A DNA stretch of 64,000 nt from Clostridia bacterium (GTDB lineage Bacteria; Bacillota; Clostridia; Lachnospirales; Lachnospiraceae): contig CAJTFE010000004.1 in NCBI GenBank assembly GCA_910575725.1, forward strand, positions 124,001 through 188,000, given 5' to 3'. This document shows, piece by piece, positions 51,387 through 62,395 of this stretch. A program made the position numbers and the translations under genes. The notes under the pieces are model-generated. The model was not told the origin of the DNA. It saw only the letters and a list, made by a program, of their open reading frames with translations, and made no database searches. Numbering within the stretch: position 1 is the first letter of the stretch; every line of letters starts with the position of its first letter.

Positions 51387-51896
51387 CTAGTTCGTAATCT
51401 CTTCAACAGATTTGCCGCGATTCTTCGCAACTTCCTCCGGAGTCTTCAGAGCCTTCAGTCCTGCGATGGTTGCCAGAACAACGTTCTGTTTGTTGTTGGA
51501 GCCTAAGGACTTGGTACGGATATTCTTGATGCCGGCAAGCTCCAGTACGTTACGTGCCGGACCTCCTGCGATAACACCAGTACCTTCCGGGGCTCTCTTA
51601 AGCAGTACGGATGCGCTGCCGAACTTTCCGATAAAATCATGTGTGATACTATTGTTCTCGTCAATCGCTACCGTGATCAGCTTCTTCATGGCATCCTCTT
51701 TGCCCTTGCGGATTGCTTCCGGAATCTCGGTGGCCTTTCCAAGACCTGCTCCGACATGGCCGTTGCCGTCTCCCACAACTACCAAAGCTGTGAAACGCAT
51801 GGTACGACCGCCCTTGACAGTCTTGCTTACACGCTTGATTGACACTACTTTATCCGTTAATTCCAACTGGCTCGGATCAATAATCTCATGTCTCAT
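51387..51896 (-). CDS. rpsE: 30S ribosomal protein S5
   Basis: 169 residues. [20 protein letters not shown] is the S5 double-stranded-RNA fold, [17 protein letters not shown] the second domain. AAGGAAGG precedes ATG 51896; the longer frame into rplR is rejected. Confidence 0.98.
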   Translation of the reverse strand: MRHEIIDPSQLELTDKVVSIKRVSKTVKGGRTMRFTALVVVGDGNGHVGAGLGKATEIPEAIRKGKEDAMKKLITVAIDENNSITHDFIGKFGSASVLLKRAPEGTGVIAGGPARNVLELAGIKNIRTKSLGSNNKQNVVLATIAGLKALKTPEEVAKNRGKSVEEITN

Positions 51897-51915
51897 GTGT
51901 CTTTTCCTTCCTTTC

Positions 51916-52284
51916 CTAGAATTCCAATCCAGCCTCGCGGGCTGCATCTGCCAATGCCTGAATCTTACCTTGATATATAAAGCCGCCTCTGTCAAAGACA
52001 ACTACCTTAATACCTTTATCAAGGGCCTTCTTGGCAATCACTTTTCCCAGGTATGCTGCAGCATCAACGTTATTCGTCTTCTCCAGCTCCGCCTTCACAT
52101 CCTTCTCCAGGGTGGAGGCTGCAACAAGAGTATTGCCGACCGTATCGTCAATAATTTGAGCATACATATGATTATTACTTCTAAACACAGCCAGACGCGG
52201 TCTTTCAGCAGTGCCGCTGATATGATTACGTATTTTTCTATGTTTATTCTGGCGAACTACGCTTCTTGTCTTTTTGCTAACCAT
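51916..52284 (-). CDS. rplR: 50S ribosomal protein L18
   Basis: 122 residues. [19 protein letters not shown] and [13 protein letters not shown] are typical of L18, which binds 5S rRNA. Gene order rplF-rplR-rpsE is kept. Confidence 0.98.
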   Translation of the reverse strand: MVSKKTRSVVRQNKHRKIRNHISGTAERPRLAVFRSNNHMYAQIIDDTVGNTLVAASTLEKDVKAELEKTNNVDAAAYLGKVIAKKALDKGIKVVVFDRGGFIYQGKIQALADAAREAGLEF

Positions 52285-52301
52285 TCTTATACTCTCCTTA
52301 C

Positions 52302-52841
52302 TTATTTCTTACCGGTCTTACCAACTTTACGTCTGATCACTTCATCAGCATACTTGATACCCTTGCCCTTGTAAGGTTCCGGTCTTCTCTTATCTCTGAT
52401 TTCCGCTGCGTATTGGCCAACCTTTTCTTTGTCGATTCCCTTTACGGTTATCTTGTTACCGTCTACTACAGACTCCAGGCCTTCCGGATCAATCATCTCT
52501 ACCGGATGAGAGTATCCAAGGGACAATGTCAGCTTATTGCCGGACTTGGCAGCACGGTAGCCGACACCGTTCACCTCCAGAACCTTCTCATAACCTTCGC
52601 TTACGCCAACTACCATGTTATGAATCAAGGTTCTTGTCAGACCATGTAAGGATTTCATTTTCTTTAAATCGCTGGGTCTTGCAACTACTACCTGACCCTC
52701 CTCTAACTTAATTTCCATTTCTTCGGGTAATACTCTCTCAAGTGTTCCCTTGGGACCTTTTACGGTCACTTTGTTGCCCTCTGCGATGTCTACTGTGACG
52801 CCTGCAGGAATGGCAACCGGCAGTCTTCCGATTCGTGACAT
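52302..52841 (-). CDS. rplF: 50S ribosomal protein L6
   Basis: 179 residues. [15 protein letters not shown] and the C-terminal [20 protein letters not shown] are L6 signatures. Seventeen bases to rplR. Confidence 0.98.
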   Translation of the reverse strand: MSRIGRLPVAIPAGVTVDIAEGNKVTVKGPKGTLERVLPEEMEIKLEEGQVVVARPSDLKKMKSLHGLTRTLIHNMVVGVSEGYEKVLEVNGVGYRAAKSGNKLTLSLGYSHPVEMIDPEGLESVVDGNKITVKGIDKEKVGQYAAEIRDKRRPEPYKGKGIKYADEVIRRKVGKTGKK

Positions 52842-52919
52842 ACCAATTTACCTCCTAATAACTTAAATTCTCGGAGAGAATGCTTTGTTCTCTCTGTTTT
52901 CAGTTGCTTTCGGCCTGTC

Positions 52920-53327
52920 TTACCAGATGAAAGCCAGTACCTCGCCGCCAACGCCCTGTGCGCGGGCTTCCTTGTCGGTGATGACGCCCTTGTTGGTGGA
53001 AATAATTGCAATTCCAAGCCCTCCCAGTACCTTGGGCAGCTCTTCCTTATTCGCATATACCCGCAGACCCGGCTTGGAAATTCTCTTAAGACCGGAGATA
53101 ATCTTCTCGTTCTTGTCTTTTCCATACTTTAAGGTGATACGGATGGTCTTGAAGTTTCCGTCCTCTACAAGGTCATACTTTGCAATGTATCCCTCGTCTA
53201 CCAGGATGTTTGCAATCGCAATCTTCATCTTGGAAGCGGGAACGTCAACTGTATCATGTTTTGCGGTATTCGCATTACGAATTCTTGTAAGCATATCCGC
53301 AATGGGATCATTCGTTGTCAATGCCAT
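52920..53327 (-). CDS. rpsH: 30S ribosomal protein S8
   Basis: 135 residues. [14 protein letters not shown] at the N-terminus and [20 protein letters not shown] at the end mark S8, a central organiser of the 30S platform. Confidence 0.98.
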   Translation of the reverse strand: MALTTNDPIADMLTRIRNANTAKHDTVDVPASKMKIAIANILVDEGYIAKYDLVEDGNFKTIRITLKYGKDKNEKIISGLKRISKPGLRVYANKEELPKVLGGLGIAIISTNKGVITDKEARAQGVGGEVLAFIW

Positions 53328-53342
53328 TACTGTTTGCCTCCT

Positions 53343-53528
53343 TTACCAGCTTGCCTTCTTAACGCCAGGGATCTGTCCTTTATATGCTAACTCACGGAAG
53401 CAGATTCTGCAGATTCCGTATTTTCTCAGATATGCGTGCGGACGGCCGCAAATTCTGCAGCGGTTGTATTCTCTTACGGAGAATTTCTGTTTCCGCTGCT
53501 GCTTAATCTTCATTGCTGTCTTAGCCAT
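53343..53528 (-). CDS. rpsN: 30S ribosomal protein S14, type Z
   Basis: 61 residues. Zinc form with CRICGRPH and CRICF. Between rplE and rpsH as in Gram-positives. Confidence 0.98.
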   Translation of the reverse strand: MAKTAMKIKQQRKQKFSVREYNRCRICGRPHAYLRKYGICRICFRELAYKGQIPGVKKASW

Positions 53529-53546
53529 GAAATTTTCCCTCCTATA

Positions 53547-54089
53547 TTACTGTTTTCTAAACGGCATGTTGAATAATGTCAGTAATTCACGAGCTTCTTC
53601 GTCGGTCTTGGCGGTTGTTACGAAAATAACGTCCATACCTCTCACCTTATCTACCTTGTCATACTCAATTTCAGGGAAAATCAGCTGCTCCTTGATACCA
53701 AGGGCGTAATTTCCTCTTCCATCAAATGCATCCGGATTGATTCCACGGAAGTCACGTACACGAGGCAGCGCCAGGTTAATCAGACGATCCGCAAACTCGT
53801 ACATCTTCTCGCCGCGGAGGGTTACCTTACATCCGATTGCCATACCTTCTCTGATCTTGAAGTTTGCAACGGAATTCTTTGCTCTTGTAAGAACAGCCTT
53901 CTGGCCTGTGATGGTCTCCATGTCCTTGACAGCGGATTCCAGGACCTTTGCATTGTCCTTGGCCTCGCCAACGCCCATGTTTACCACAATCTTGTCAAGC
54001 TTCGGCACTTCCATGATGTTCTTGTATCCAAACTTTTTCATCATTGCGTCTACGATTTCATTCGTATACTTTTCTTTTAATCTACTCAA
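53547..54089 (-). CDS. rplE: 50S ribosomal protein L5
   Basis: 180 residues. [20 protein letters not shown] and [17 protein letters not shown] are standard. L5 contacts 5S rRNA and the P-site tRNA. Confidence 0.98.
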   Translation of the reverse strand: MSRLKEKYTNEIVDAMMKKFGYKNIMEVPKLDKIVVNMGVGEAKDNAKVLESAVKDMETITGQKAVLTRAKNSVANFKIREGMAIGCKVTLRGEKMYEFADRLINLALPRVRDFRGINPDAFDGRGNYALGIKEQLIFPEIEYDKVDKVRGMDVIFVTTAKTDEEARELLTLFNMPFRKQ

Positions 54090-54111
54090 CTTCCTAAACC
54101 TCCTTCCCTAA

Positions 54112-54423
54112 TTAGTCAATCACTTCGCCAGTTGCTTTCGCATAGCGGACTTTCTTATCTCCATCCATCTTGAAGCCGATTCTGGTAACTTTGCCCTTCA
54201 GACTGTACATCACGTTTGAAATGGCAATGGGGGCCTCCTGGTGGATGATTCCGCCGTTCTGGTTTGCAACGGAAGGCTTTGTGTGCTTTGTGATGATGTT
54301 CACACCCTCTACAACGACGGTGTTCTTCTTATGATTGACGGCAATTACCTTGCCCTCTTTGTCCTTGTCTCTGCCGGCAATCACCTTTACGGTGTCGCCT
54401 TTCTTAATCTTAACTGTTGACAT
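54112..54423 (-). CDS. rplX: 50S ribosomal protein L24
   Basis: 103 residues. KOW motif [19 protein letters not shown] and the conserved EGVNIITKH. Nucleates 50S assembly. Confidence 0.98.
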   Translation of the reverse strand: MSTVKIKKGDTVKVIAGRDKDKEGKVIAVNHKKNTVVVEGVNIITKHTKPSVANQNGGIIHQEAPIAISNVMYSLKGKVTRIGFKMDGDKKVRYAKATGEVID

Positions 54424-54434
54424 CTGGCACCCTC

Positions 54435-54803
54435 CTATAATACTTCCGGAGCAAGTGAAACAATCTTCATAAACTGTTTTTCACGAAGCTCTCTTGCTAC
54501 TGGTCCAAAAATACGTGTTCCTCTGGGGTTCTTGTCATCCTTGATAATTACTGCTGCATTTTCGTCAAATCTGATATAAGAACCGTCTTTCCGACGAGCG
54601 CCCTTTACTGTACGAACCACAACGGCCTTTACCACATCGCCTTTTTTAACAACACCGCCTGGTGTTGCATCTTTAACGCTGGCAACAATGATATCACCGA
54701 TATTTGCATATCTTCTGGTTGAACCGCCCAACACGCGGATGCAAAGAAGTTCCTTTGCGCCGGTATTGTCAGCAACTCTCAGTCTGGTTTCCTGTTGTAC
54801 CAT
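54435..54803 (-). CDS. rplN: 50S ribosomal protein L14
   Basis: 122 residues. [20 protein letters not shown] and [14 protein letters not shown] are L14 signatures. Confidence 0.98.
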   Translation of the reverse strand: MVQQETRLRVADNTGAKELLCIRVLGGSTRRYANIGDIIVASVKDATPGGVVKKGDVVKAVVVRTVKGARRKDGSYIRFDENAAVIIKDDKNPRGTRIFGPVARELREKQFMKIVSLAPEVL

Positions 54804-54821
54804 GCCGGTAACCTCCTTATA

Positions 54822-55076
54822 CTATTTCGCTTTCTCTATGATCTCAACGAGTCTCCATCTCTTATCCTTGGACAGAGGTCTTGTCTCCATAACCTTTACC
54901 GTGTCGCCGATATGGCACTCATTGTTCTCGTCATGTGCCTTCAGCTTGTAGGTATTTTTAACGATCTTTTTGTAAAGGGGATGCTTTACATGATCTTCTA
55001 CGGCTACAACAATGGTCTTATCCATCTTGTCGCTCACTACTTTACCTGTACGGGTTTTTCTCAAATTTCTTTCCAC
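54822..55076 (-). CDS. rpsQ: 30S ribosomal protein S17
   Basis: 84 residues, OB-fold: [17 protein letters not shown] and [20 protein letters not shown]. Confidence 0.98.
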   Translation of the reverse strand: MERNLRKTRTGKVVSDKMDKTIVVAVEDHVKHPLYKKIVKNTYKLKAHDENNECHIGDTVKVMETRPLSKDKRWRLVEIIEKAK

Positions 55077-55097
55077 GACAATTCTCCTTCCGCAATA

Positions 55098-55301
55098 TTA
55101 TGCATTCGCCTTCTGTGCGATAACAGTCTGGATTCTGGCGATGTTCTTGCGAACCTCTTTGATTCTGCTTGTGTTCTCCAACTGATTTGTCGCGTTCTGG
55201 AATCTTAAGTTGAACAGTTCCTTTTTCGCAGCTACTAATTCTTCATTTAATTCAGCAGCAGATTTTGCCTTTAATTCTTCTACATACTTATTAATTTTCA
55301 C
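55098..55301 (-). CDS. rpmC: 50S ribosomal protein L29
   Basis: 67 residues, two helices ([20 protein letters not shown] and the basic C-terminal helix). A GTG at 55301 gives the usual MKINKY N-terminus and lies seven bases from AAGGCGGT; the GTG at 55310 falls inside that site. Overlaps rplP. Confidence 0.95.
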   Translation of the reverse strand: MKINKYVEELKAKSAAELNEELVAAKKELFNLRFQNATNQLENTSRIKEVRKNIARIQTVIAQKANA

Positions 55302-55728
55302 TGTTATCACCGCCTTCTAAGTCTGCTTTAGAAACGATCTTACACTTGCAGGGCAGCTTGTGCATTGCAAGACGAAGCGCCTCTCTGGCTGTTTCTTCTG
55401 GTACACCGGCGACCTCGAACATCACACGGCCCGGCTTTACAACGGCTACCCAGTACTCCAGAGTTCCTTTACCGGAACCCATACGGGTCTCAGCCGGCTT
55501 TGCTGTTACCGGTTTATCCGGGAAAATTTTGATCCAGACCTTACCGCCACGCTTCATGTAACGTGTCATGGCAATACGGGCTGCCTCTATCTGATTTGAT
55601 TTAATCCAACAGGGTTCTGTAGCGACGATTCCGAACTCTCCCATGGTAATCTTGTTGCCTCTCAAAGCCTTACCTGCCATGGAGCCGCGGAACTGCTTAC
55701 GACGCTTTACTCTCTTCGGCATTAACAT
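55291..55728 (-). CDS. rplP: 50S ribosomal protein L16
   Basis: 145 residues. [15 protein letters not shown], the usual clostridial start, then the [19 protein letters not shown] signature. The ATG overlaps the rpsC stop (TAATG). Confidence 0.98.
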   Translation of the reverse strand: MLMPKRVKRRKQFRGSMAGKALRGNKITMGEFGIVATEPCWIKSNQIEAARIAMTRYMKRGGKVWIKIFPDKPVTAKPAETRMGSGKGTLEYWVAVVKPGRVMFEVAGVPEETAREALRLAMHKLPCKCKIVSKADLEGGDNSEN

Positions 55729-56384
55729 TATTTATCGCTCCCTTCCTTGTTTCCCTTCGCAGGAAGTACTTCGCCCTTGTAGATCCATACCTTTACGCCA
55801 ATCTTGCCGTAGGTGGTATCTGCCTCTGCGAATCCATAGTCAATATCTGCTCTTAAGGTCTGCAGCGGAATGGTTCCCTCGCTGTAGAACTCGGTACGGG
55901 CCATATCGGCTCCGCCTACACGGCCTGCTACTGCTGTCTTGATTCCCTTTGCGCCAGCCTTCATGCTTCTCTGCATGGTAGACTTCATGGCGCGGCGGAA
56001 GGATACACGATTCTCAAGCTGCAGTGCGATGTTCTCGGCTACCAGCTGCGCATCACGATCCGGTCTCTTGATCTCCTTGATGTCTACGATAAGTTTCTTG
56101 TCTGTGTAGCCTGCAAGCTCTGCCTTTACCTTCTCAATCTCAGAACCGCCCTTGCCGATAACTACGCCCGGCTTTGCGGTGTAGATGATAACCTTCACTC
56201 TGTCAGAAGCGCGCTCAATCTCAATCTTGGACACGCCTGCGTTGTACAATTTCTTCTTCAGGAATTTACGGATGTTGTAGTCCTCTACAAGATAATCAGC
56301 GAAGGAATCTTCTGCATACCATCTGGAATCCCAATCTTTAATAACGCCGACTCTGAGGCCGTGCGGATTAACTTTCTGTCCCAT
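55728..56384 (-). CDS. rpsC: 30S ribosomal protein S3
   Basis: 218 residues. KH domain with [14 protein letters not shown] and the C-terminal [17 protein letters not shown]. Lines the mRNA entry site. Confidence 0.98.
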   Translation of the reverse strand: MGQKVNPHGLRVGVIKDWDSRWYAEDSFADYLVEDYNIRKFLKKKLYNAGVSKIEIERASDRVKVIIYTAKPGVVIGKGGSEIEKVKAELAGYTDKKLIVDIKEIKRPDRDAQLVAENIALQLENRVSFRRAMKSTMQRSMKAGAKGIKTAVAGRVGGADMARTEFYSEGTIPLQTLRADIDYGFAEADTTYGKIGVKVWIYKGEVLPAKGNKEGSDK

Positions 56385-56394
56385 GCTTTACCTC

Positions 56395-56799
56395 CTATTT
56401 CTCATCAAGCACAATTGTGATGTGGCTCATTCTCTTCTCGATTCTGTAAGCCCGGCCCTGTGCTCTCGGTCTGATTCTCTTCATTGTAGGTCCTTTGTTG
56501 GCGTAGCATTCCGCTACGTAAAGGTTATCCGGATTCGGATACTTTTCCGGGTCAATGCTGTATACATACTCTGCATTTGCCCGGGCAGACTCTAGTAATT
56601 TCTTGATTATGCTGGACGCATATCTCGGATTATAGGTCAAAATTCCGAGGGCTGTGTCCACGTCTTTGCCACGGATGGCATCTAATACGAAGCATGCCTT
56701 CTGAACGGATACGCGGGCGTAAGACAGCTTTGCTGACGGCCGGTTATCCTTCTGGGCATTTCTTTCTCTCTTTATCTGACTTCTATGTCCCTTAGCCAT
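56395..56799 (-). CDS. rplV: 50S ribosomal protein L22
   Basis: 134 residues, slightly longer than average because of a basic N-terminal tail. IKKLLESARANAEY and RIRPRAQGRAYRIEKRMSHI are L22 hallmarks; its hairpin lines the exit tunnel. Confidence 0.98.
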   Translation of the reverse strand: MAKGHRSQIKRERNAQKDNRPSAKLSYARVSVQKACFVLDAIRGKDVDTALGILTYNPRYASSIIKKLLESARANAEYVYSIDPEKYPNPDNLYVAECYANKGPTMKRIRPRAQGRAYRIEKRMSHITIVLDEK

Positions 56800-56831
56800 T
56801 GGATGAATCTCCTTTCAAAAAGTAATTGCGA

Positions 56832-57110
56832 TTAACGTTTGGATTTCTTCTCGTCTTTGCCATGTCCTCTGTAGGTTCTGGTGGGAACGAACTCTCCCAG
56901 CTTATGTCCTACCATATCCTCTGTGATATATACCGGAACATGTCTTCTTCCATCATGCACTGCGATTGTATGACCAACCATCTGCGGAAAGATGGTGGAA
57001 CGGCGGGACCAGGTCTTAATCACGGTCTTGTCACCTGTTTCGTTCATCGCATTTACTTTTTTCAGTAAGCTTTCGTCTGCAAATGGTCCTTTTTTTAATG
57101 AGCGAGCCAT
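56832..57110 (-). CDS. rpsS: 30S ribosomal protein S19
   Basis: 92 residues. [19 protein letters not shown] and [17 protein letters not shown] are S19 signatures. Confidence 0.98.
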   Translation of the reverse strand: MARSLKKGPFADESLLKKVNAMNETGDKTVIKTWSRRSTIFPQMVGHTIAVHDGRRHVPVYITEDMVGHKLGEFVPTRTYRGHGKDEKKSKR

Positions 57111-57122
57111 GGTTTTTCCTCC

Positions 57123-57965
57123 TTACTTGAATGTTTTACCGTCTCTTCTTCTTACAATTAACTTGTTAGACTGCTTGTTCTTCTTTCTTGTCTTAAGACC
57201 AAGAGCAGGCTTGCCCCAGGGTGTGCTGGGACCCGGACGACCGATACCAGTCTTTCCTTCGCCGCCGCCGTGGGGATGGTCGTTGGGGTTCATAACAGAA
57301 CCGCGGACGGTGGGACGGATGCCCATGTGACGCTTGCGGCCGGCCTTACCGATGTTGATCAGGTTATGCTCTGCATTTCCTACTACACCGATGGTTGCGC
57401 GGCAGTTTAAGGGAACCATTCTCATCTCGCCGGAGGGAAGACGTAAGGTTGCGTACTTTCCTTCCTTTGCCATGAGCTGTGCGCTGTTTCCTGCGGAACG
57501 AACCATCTGGCCGCCCTTGCCGGGATGAAGCTCAATATTATGAATCTGAGTACCTACGGGAATCTCGGATAAGGGCAGGCAGTTGCCGATTCTTACCTCA
57601 GCCTCCGGCCCGTTCATAACCTTCATGCCATCCTTTAAGCCCTGGGGTGCAAGGATGTAAGCCTTCTCGCCGTCTGCGTAGCAGATAAGGGCGATGTTGG
57701 CGGTACGGTTGGGATCGTACTCGATTCCGATAACCGTTGCCGGTACTCCGTCTTTCCTTCTCTTGAAATCAATAAGTCTGTATTTTCTTCTGGAACCGCC
57801 TCCGCGGTGTCTTACGGTAATCTTACCCTGATTGTTACGACCGGCGTTCTTGTTCAAGGAAACAAGCAGCGCCTTCTCCGGCTCCTTCTTGGTGATCTCC
57901 GAGAAGTCGGAACCTGTCATATGTCTTCTGGAAGGTGTATATGGGTTATATGTTTTAATTCCCAT
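57123..57965 (-). CDS. rplB: 50S ribosomal protein L2
   Basis: 280 residues. [18 protein letters not shown], and near the C-terminus [20 protein letters not shown] with the histidine important for the peptidyl-transferase centre. Confidence 0.98.
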   Translation of the reverse strand: MGIKTYNPYTPSRRHMTGSDFSEITKKEPEKALLVSLNKNAGRNNQGKITVRHRGGGSRRKYRLIDFKRRKDGVPATVIGIEYDPNRTANIALICYADGEKAYILAPQGLKDGMKVMNGPEAEVRIGNCLPLSEIPVGTQIHNIELHPGKGGQMVRSAGNSAQLMAKEGKYATLRLPSGEMRMVPLNCRATIGVVGNAEHNLINIGKAGRKRHMGIRPTVRGSVMNPNDHPHGGGEGKTGIGRPGPSTPWGKPALGLKTRKKNKQSNKLIVRRRDGKTFK

Positions 57966-58036
57966 TACAGTTCACTCCTTTCGTTTCTGCGTTTATTGTC
58001 ATGCTGCAATGCATATAGTCTGAAACCTGCCGAAGC

Positions 58037-58336
58037 TTACAGTCCCTCGAAAATCTCGATGTCTGCGCTCTCGGCGGTAAGCTGTACGATAGCTTTCTTG
58101 GTCTTGGCGGTCTTGCCTGTTACCATGCCCCGTCTCTTCTTCTTGCCGTCCAGGTTCATGGTGTTTACGCTCTTTACCTTGGTTCCCGCGAACATCTTCT
58201 CAACGGCTTCCTTTACCTGAGACTTTGTTGCATCTGTGTGAACCAGGAAGGTATATTTCTTTTCGCCCATAGCAGCCATACTCTTCTCAGTGATGATTGG
58301 CTTCTGAATCACATCATAATACTTCAAATCTGCCAT
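58037..58336 (-). CDS. rplW: 50S ribosomal protein L23
   Basis: 99 residues. [20 protein letters not shown] and [19 protein letters not shown] are typical. Overlaps the rplD stop by one base; docking site for exit-tunnel factors. Confidence 0.98.
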   Translation of the reverse strand: MADLKYYDVIQKPIITEKSMAAMGEKKYTFLVHTDATKSQVKEAVEKMFAGTKVKSVNTMNLDGKKKRRGMVTGKTAKTKKAIVQLTAESADIEIFEGL

Positions 58337-58956
58337 TATGCGTACACCTCCTCGATTGTTGCTACTGCGTCCTTGGTTACGATAAGCGTGTTGTACTTCA
58401 GAATGTCAAATACGTTGATGGTATTTGTAAGAGCCGTTTTTACATCCGGAATGTTTCTTGCGGACATTACCACGTTCTTGTCATTGTCATTCAGAACAAC
58501 CAGCGCCTTTGTGGTCTTTAAGTTATCCAGAACGTTCTTGAAGTTCTTGGTCTTAATCTCGTCGAATTTCAGCTCGTCTACTACAATGAGCTTCTTCTCC
58601 TGAACCCTGGAGGTCAGAGCGGACTTGAGAGCCAGTCTCTTCTCCTTCTTGTTCAGACGAATGGTGTAATCTCTCGGCGTGGGAGCGAATACCACTCCGC
58701 CGCCCGTCCATTGGGGAGCTCTTGTTGAACCCTGTCTTGCATGACCGGTTCCTTTTTGTCTCCAGGGCTTTCTTCCGCCGCCGGATACTTCGGAACGAGT
58801 CTTTGCTTTCTGCGTTCCCTGACGCTTATTTGCAAGCTGTGCCACAACGGCCATGTGTACCAGGTGCTCGTTTACTTCCACACCGAATACAGCATCGTTT
58901 AAGTCCATTGTGCCAACTTCCTTACCTTCCATATTGTAAACAGATACTGTTGCCAT
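58336..58956 (-). CDS. rplD: 50S ribosomal protein L4
   Basis: 206 residues. [20 protein letters not shown] is the tunnel loop. In several bacteria L4 represses its own operon through the S10 leader; a long leader is present here upstream of rpsJ. Confidence 0.98.
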   Translation of the reverse strand: MATVSVYNMEGKEVGTMDLNDAVFGVEVNEHLVHMAVVAQLANKRQGTQKAKTRSEVSGGGRKPWRQKGTGHARQGSTRAPQWTGGGVVFAPTPRDYTIRLNKKEKRLALKSALTSRVQEKKLIVVDELKFDEIKTKNFKNVLDNLKTTKALVVLNDNDKNVVMSARNIPDVKTALTNTINVFDILKYNTLIVTKDAVATIEEVYA

Positions 58957-58982
58957 CTGTAAGTCCTCCTTTCCGCTAAAGA

Positions 58983-59618
58983 TTATCTGCTAACCTTTAC
59001 TGTCTCTTTAATTGTAACTAAAGATTTTCTGGGTCCGGGAACCGCTCCCTTTACCAGAAGCAGGTTGTTCTCTGCATCTACCCGAACAATCTCAAGGTTC
59101 TGAACGGTCACTTTCTTGCGGCCCATCTGTCCGGGCATTCCTTTTCCCTTGAATACCTTGCTGGGATCGGAGCATGCACCGTTGGAACCCTGATGGCGGT
59201 GGAACTTGGAGCCGTGGGTCATGGGTCCTCTGTGCTGGCCATGTCTCTTGATAGCTCCCTGGAAGCCCTTGCCCTTGGAAACCGCAGTTGCGTCTACCTT
59301 GTCTCCGGCCTCGAAGATGTCTGCTTTAATCTCCTGTGCCAGTGTGTAGCTTTCTGCGTCCTCAAGCTTCAGCTCTCTTACATATCTTTTATAAGAAACG
59401 CCGGCTTTCTCGAAGTGTCCCTTCAAGGGCTTGTTCACCAGCTTCTCTCTCTTATCAACAAAGCCTACCTGTACGGCGCTGTAGCCGTCATTCTCTGCTG
59501 TCTTTACCTGTGTTACCACGCAGGGACCTGCCTGGAGTACGGTAACCGGTGTCAGCACGCCGTCTTCGTTGAAAATCTGTGTCATTCCAACTTTGGTTGC
59601 CAAAATCGCTTTCTTCAT
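58983..59618 (-). CDS. rplC: 50S ribosomal protein L3
   Basis: 211 residues. [20 protein letters not shown] and [19 protein letters not shown] are L3 signatures. A 113-bp gap with a hairpin precedes it, unusually wide for rpsJ-rplC. Confidence 0.98.
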   Translation of the reverse strand: MKKAILATKVGMTQIFNEDGVLTPVTVLQAGPCVVTQVKTAENDGYSAVQVGFVDKREKLVNKPLKGHFEKAGVSYKRYVRELKLEDAESYTLAQEIKADIFEAGDKVDATAVSKGKGFQGAIKRHGQHRGPMTHGSKFHRHQGSNGACSDPSKVFKGKGMPGQMGRKKVTVQNLEIVRVDAENNLLLVKGAVPGPRKSLVTIKETVKVSR

Positions 59619-59642
59619 TTCTCTTCCTCCTTATTTCTCTAC

Positions 59643-59716
59643 AGCGGAACGTATATGCGCCTTTTTGGCTTCCCTCTATGCCGCGAAGCGGACACTATTA
59701 TATAGAGGAAACGTTC
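59643..59716 (-). promoter_or_regulatory. Long hairpin between rpsJ and rplC
   Basis: GAACGT/ACGTTC at the base (59646 and 59712 areas) and CCTCTAT/ATAGAGG inside enclose a GC-rich top (GCCGCGAAGCGG). Lacks a T-run on the coding strand. Could tune downstream expression or be a decayed repeat. Confidence 0.5.
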
Positions 59717-59731
59717 ATTCTAGCTGAAGGA

Positions 59732-60049
59732 TTACTTTGATTTCATCTTAATATCGATGTACACGCCTGCAGGCATCTCCAGTCTGGACAGTGCATCTAC
59801 TGTCTTCTGGGTCGGTGTAATGATATCAATGAGTCTCTTATGAGTCCTCTGTTCGAACTGCTCTCTGGAGTCCTTGTACTTGTGTACTGCGCGCAGAATG
59901 GTAACCACCTCTTTCTTAGTGGGAAGGGGTACCGGTCCGCTTACCTGTGCTCCGTTCTTTTTTACAGTTTCGATGATCTTCTTTGCGGATGCATCCACCA
60001 GCTGATGGTCATACGCCTTCAATGTGATTCTCATTACCTGAGTTGCCAT
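59732..60049 (-). CDS. rpsJ: 30S ribosomal protein S10
   Basis: 105 residues. [20 protein letters not shown] and [20 protein letters not shown] are diagnostic. S10 is also the antitermination factor NusE. First gene of the superoperon, AAAGGAGG before ATG 60049. Confidence 0.98.
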   Translation of the reverse strand: MATQVMRITLKAYDHQLVDASAKKIIETVKKNGAQVSGPVPLPTKKEVVTILRAVHKYKDSREQFEQRTHKRLIDIITPTQKTVDALSRLEMPAGVYIDIKMKSK

Positions 60050-60358
60050 AAAAAAAGTCGCCTCCTTTTCGTACTTTTAAGACCAGTACGACAAGCGGTG
60101 ACTGTACACTCTCCCGTGTGTATCCTATTCTTAAACAGAAATCCACACGTTGTTTCCACTTTTCTGCCATGCTTTTTGGCATCCAGATATACCCGAAGGG
60201 TATTTCCACGCTTTATCGATGCCGTAGCCTGACGTGGACAGTTATTTTGTACAGTGACTTGTCGCCAGTTTCCTAACTTGACATTCGCTCCACGGAAAAC
60301 CTGCCACTTTCGGGCAGCAACCTCACGTTTCACAGCTATCAATGTCACAACATTTGTG
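60050..60358 (-). ncRNA. Long structured leader of the S10 operon
   Basis: About 300 bases between the promoter and rpsJ, no ORF with coding character. Visible stems include ATACCC/GGGTAT with a three-base loop (60189-60203) and, just before the ribosome binding site, CGTACT/AGTACG around GGTCTTAAA (about 60075-60095). A good candidate for ribosomal-protein autoregulation; which protein binds is not known from sequence. Confidence 0.55.
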
Positions 60359-60387
60359 ATTATACAGGAAGTTTCGGGGAAATGCAA
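60359..60387 (-). promoter_or_regulatory. Promoter of the S10-spc operon
   Basis: In the minus sense TTGCAT and a perfect TATAAT are 17 bp apart, the same -35 as the rpmJ promoter at 28260-28288. Confidence 0.85.
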
Positions 60388-60397
60388 GGGATTTCGC

Positions 60398-60452
60398 AAA
60401 AAAAGTGCGGAAAAATTTCTTACAAATTGCACAAATCTTTCCGCACTTTTTT
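60398..60452. terminator. Bidirectional terminator between putP and the S10 operon
   Basis: AAAAAAGTGCGGAAA and TTTCCGCACTTTTTT arms enclose about 24 bases. It would stop the putP transcript before the ribosomal promoter. The stretch 60453-60582 up to the putP stop shows nothing else. Confidence 0.8.
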
Positions 60453-60582
60453 GTTTATTTCGCCGAATTCTTTTGCCACTCTTTCTGATTCCAGCACGCT
60501 GTCAGCTTATCAACTCCGGCTCCAAATCTTCAATGAAAATCGTATCCCTCCGCCCCTGCTCACAGCTGTGGTCTTTTTCTCT

Positions 60583-62130
60583 TTACGCTTCCACATTTCC
60601 CGACTTCACATCCTCGAACTCTCTTAAGATCTCTTCAGAAGGCGCTTTTGTTGCCAGGCTTACCCCCGCAATCAGCGCCAGGCTGATGGCAAAGCCTACC
60701 GCAAGGGAATAAAGTCCGGTAGCCGCTCCCAGAGTCCGGCCTCCTGCCAGCGGCAGATAATCCCATACCAGGACCGTCAGCGCCCCGGAAACGATTCCAG
60801 CCACAGCGCCAGGCAGATTGGTACGCTTCCAGTAAAGGGAAAGCACTACCAGCGGCCCGAAAGCTGCTCCAAAGCCGGCCCAGGCATTAGACACCAGGCC
60901 CATAATGCTGCTGTCCGGGTCAAGGGCGATGATATACGCCAGCACTGCAACCACCAGTACGGTAATGCGGCTGATGCTTAATACTTTTTTGGAATCCGCC
61001 TTCGGATTCACCACCTGATGATACAAATCCTCAGACACGGCAGACGCCGTAACCAGGAGCTGGGAATCCGCCGTTGACATAATAGCCGCCAGAATTCCGC
61101 AGAGAAACAGGCCGCCGACAAAAGGCAGCGCCAGATCCTGGGTGAATACCTTGGTGATCATTTCAATAAATACATTCTCCGCAGAGCCTGCACCCTCTGT
61201 CCCCAAAATCACAGGATAGAGGTAAGCCCGGCCGATTACGCCGAGGGCACAGGCAAACGCCAGGGACAGGGTACACCAGACAACCGCAATCCAGCGGGAT
61301 TTTCTGATTTCCTTCTCGTCACGTACTGCCATAAAGCGCACCAGGATGTGAGGCATTCCAAAGTACCCGAAGCACCAGGCAAACTGGGAGAATATCTCCA
61401 TCCCCGTGTATGCCTTTCCGCCGCTGTGCATAAGGTTTAAGAAGGACTGGGAACCTTGGGCCACGCCGCTGGCATCCAGAAGGGATGTCATATTTTCGCT
61501 TCCCACCAGGAACAAGGCAGCAATGGGAACTGCCAGGATTCCCACCAGCATCAGCATTCCCTGGATAAAGTCCGTTACGCATACGGCCATAAAACCGCCC
61601 ATGAAGGTATACAGGAGAATAACGGCAGCGCCAATCGTCAGTGCAATCCGGTAATCCAGACCAAATACCAGATGGAACAGCTTACCGCCGGCCGCCAGGG
61701 CAGACGCCGTATAGACCAGGAAAAAGATTACGATTACCACAGAGGATATTATCAGCAGAATCTGCTTCTTATCATGGAAACGGTTCTCAAAGTAAGCCGG
61801 CAGGGTCAGGGAATTGTTTGCCCTGATGGTATAGCGGCGCAGCCTCCCGGAGATAAATACCCAGTTAAGGATCGTCCCTGTAAGAAGGCCGATGGCAATC
61901 CACGCCTGCCCCATGCCGTAGGCGTAAACTGCTCCCGGAAGCCCCATCAGAAGCCAGCCGCTCATATCGGAGGCCTGGGCCGACAGCGCCGCCACCCAGC
62001 CGCCGAGCCCTCTTCCGCCCAGGAAATAATCCTCGGAATTGTTGGTTTTCTTCATATAAAGAGCACCAATGACAATCATCATAATCATATATGCCGCAAA
62101 AGCGGCAATGATCCAAACTGTTGAACTCAT
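60583..62130 (-). CDS. putP: Sodium/proline symporter
   Basis: 515 residues, about thirteen membrane segments. SSS-family: SEDYFLGGRGLGGWVAALSA and DMSGWLLMGLPGAVYAYG are PutP hallmarks, including residues of the sodium and proline sites in segment 2. Imports proline with sodium. Single-gene unit between two terminators, oriented toward the S10 operon. Proline is the likely substrate from family identity. Confidence 0.93.
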   Translation of the reverse strand: MSSTVWIIAAFAAYMIMMIVIGALYMKKTNNSEDYFLGGRGLGGWVAALSAQASDMSGWLLMGLPGAVYAYGMGQAWIAIGLLTGTILNWVFISGRLRRYTIRANNSLTLPAYFENRFHDKKQILLIISSVVIVIFFLVYTASALAAGGKLFHLVFGLDYRIALTIGAAVILLYTFMGGFMAVCVTDFIQGMLMLVGILAVPIAALFLVGSENMTSLLDASGVAQGSQSFLNLMHSGGKAYTGMEIFSQFAWCFGYFGMPHILVRFMAVRDEKEIRKSRWIAVVWCTLSLAFACALGVIGRAYLYPVILGTEGAGSAENVFIEMITKVFTQDLALPFVGGLFLCGILAAIMSTADSQLLVTASAVSEDLYHQVVNPKADSKKVLSISRITVLVVAVLAYIIALDPDSSIMGLVSNAWAGFGAAFGPLVVLSLYWKRTNLPGAVAGIVSGALTVLVWDYLPLAGGRTLGAATGLYSLAVGFAISLALIAGVSLATKAPSEEILREFEDVKSGNVEA

Positions 62131-62173
62131 TCTAACACTCCTCCATCTCTTACTTCTCTACTCACTATGTTTG

Positions 62174-62182
62174 ATTATAACA
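62174..62182 (-). promoter_or_regulatory. Extended -10 promoter of putP
   Basis: TGTTATAAT in the minus sense, about 45 bp before the start; no good -35 is visible. Confidence 0.5.
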
Positions 62183-62253
62183 GTAGTTTTAGGAATGTAC
62201 CAGATCCGGACTAAAAACTAGAATAAAGTCTATACGTTATTCTTTACAAAATG

Positions 62254-62282
62254 AAAAATTCCTTGATTTTTCAAGGAATTTT
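62254..62282. terminator. Bidirectional terminator after the DUF1700 gene
   Basis: AAAATTCCTTGA (62255-62266) and TCAAGGAATTTT (62271-62282) pair perfectly around TTTT, with A/T runs either side. Confidence 0.8.
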
Positions 62283-62395
62283 CGTTGTACTTTTTATTAT
62301 ATTTTCTATGGTTTTATGTGAGACCTTAAAAATTTTGTGTAATATTCTTCTCTAAAAAATCATACCCTGCAGGCGTCCCATTAATGCATGTTCCT

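Noticed and set aside
51412..52374. Plus-strand open frame of 320 codons over ribosomal genes
   Set aside because: Antisense to rpsE, rplR and the end of rplF; hydrophobic artefact of their lysine-rich coding.
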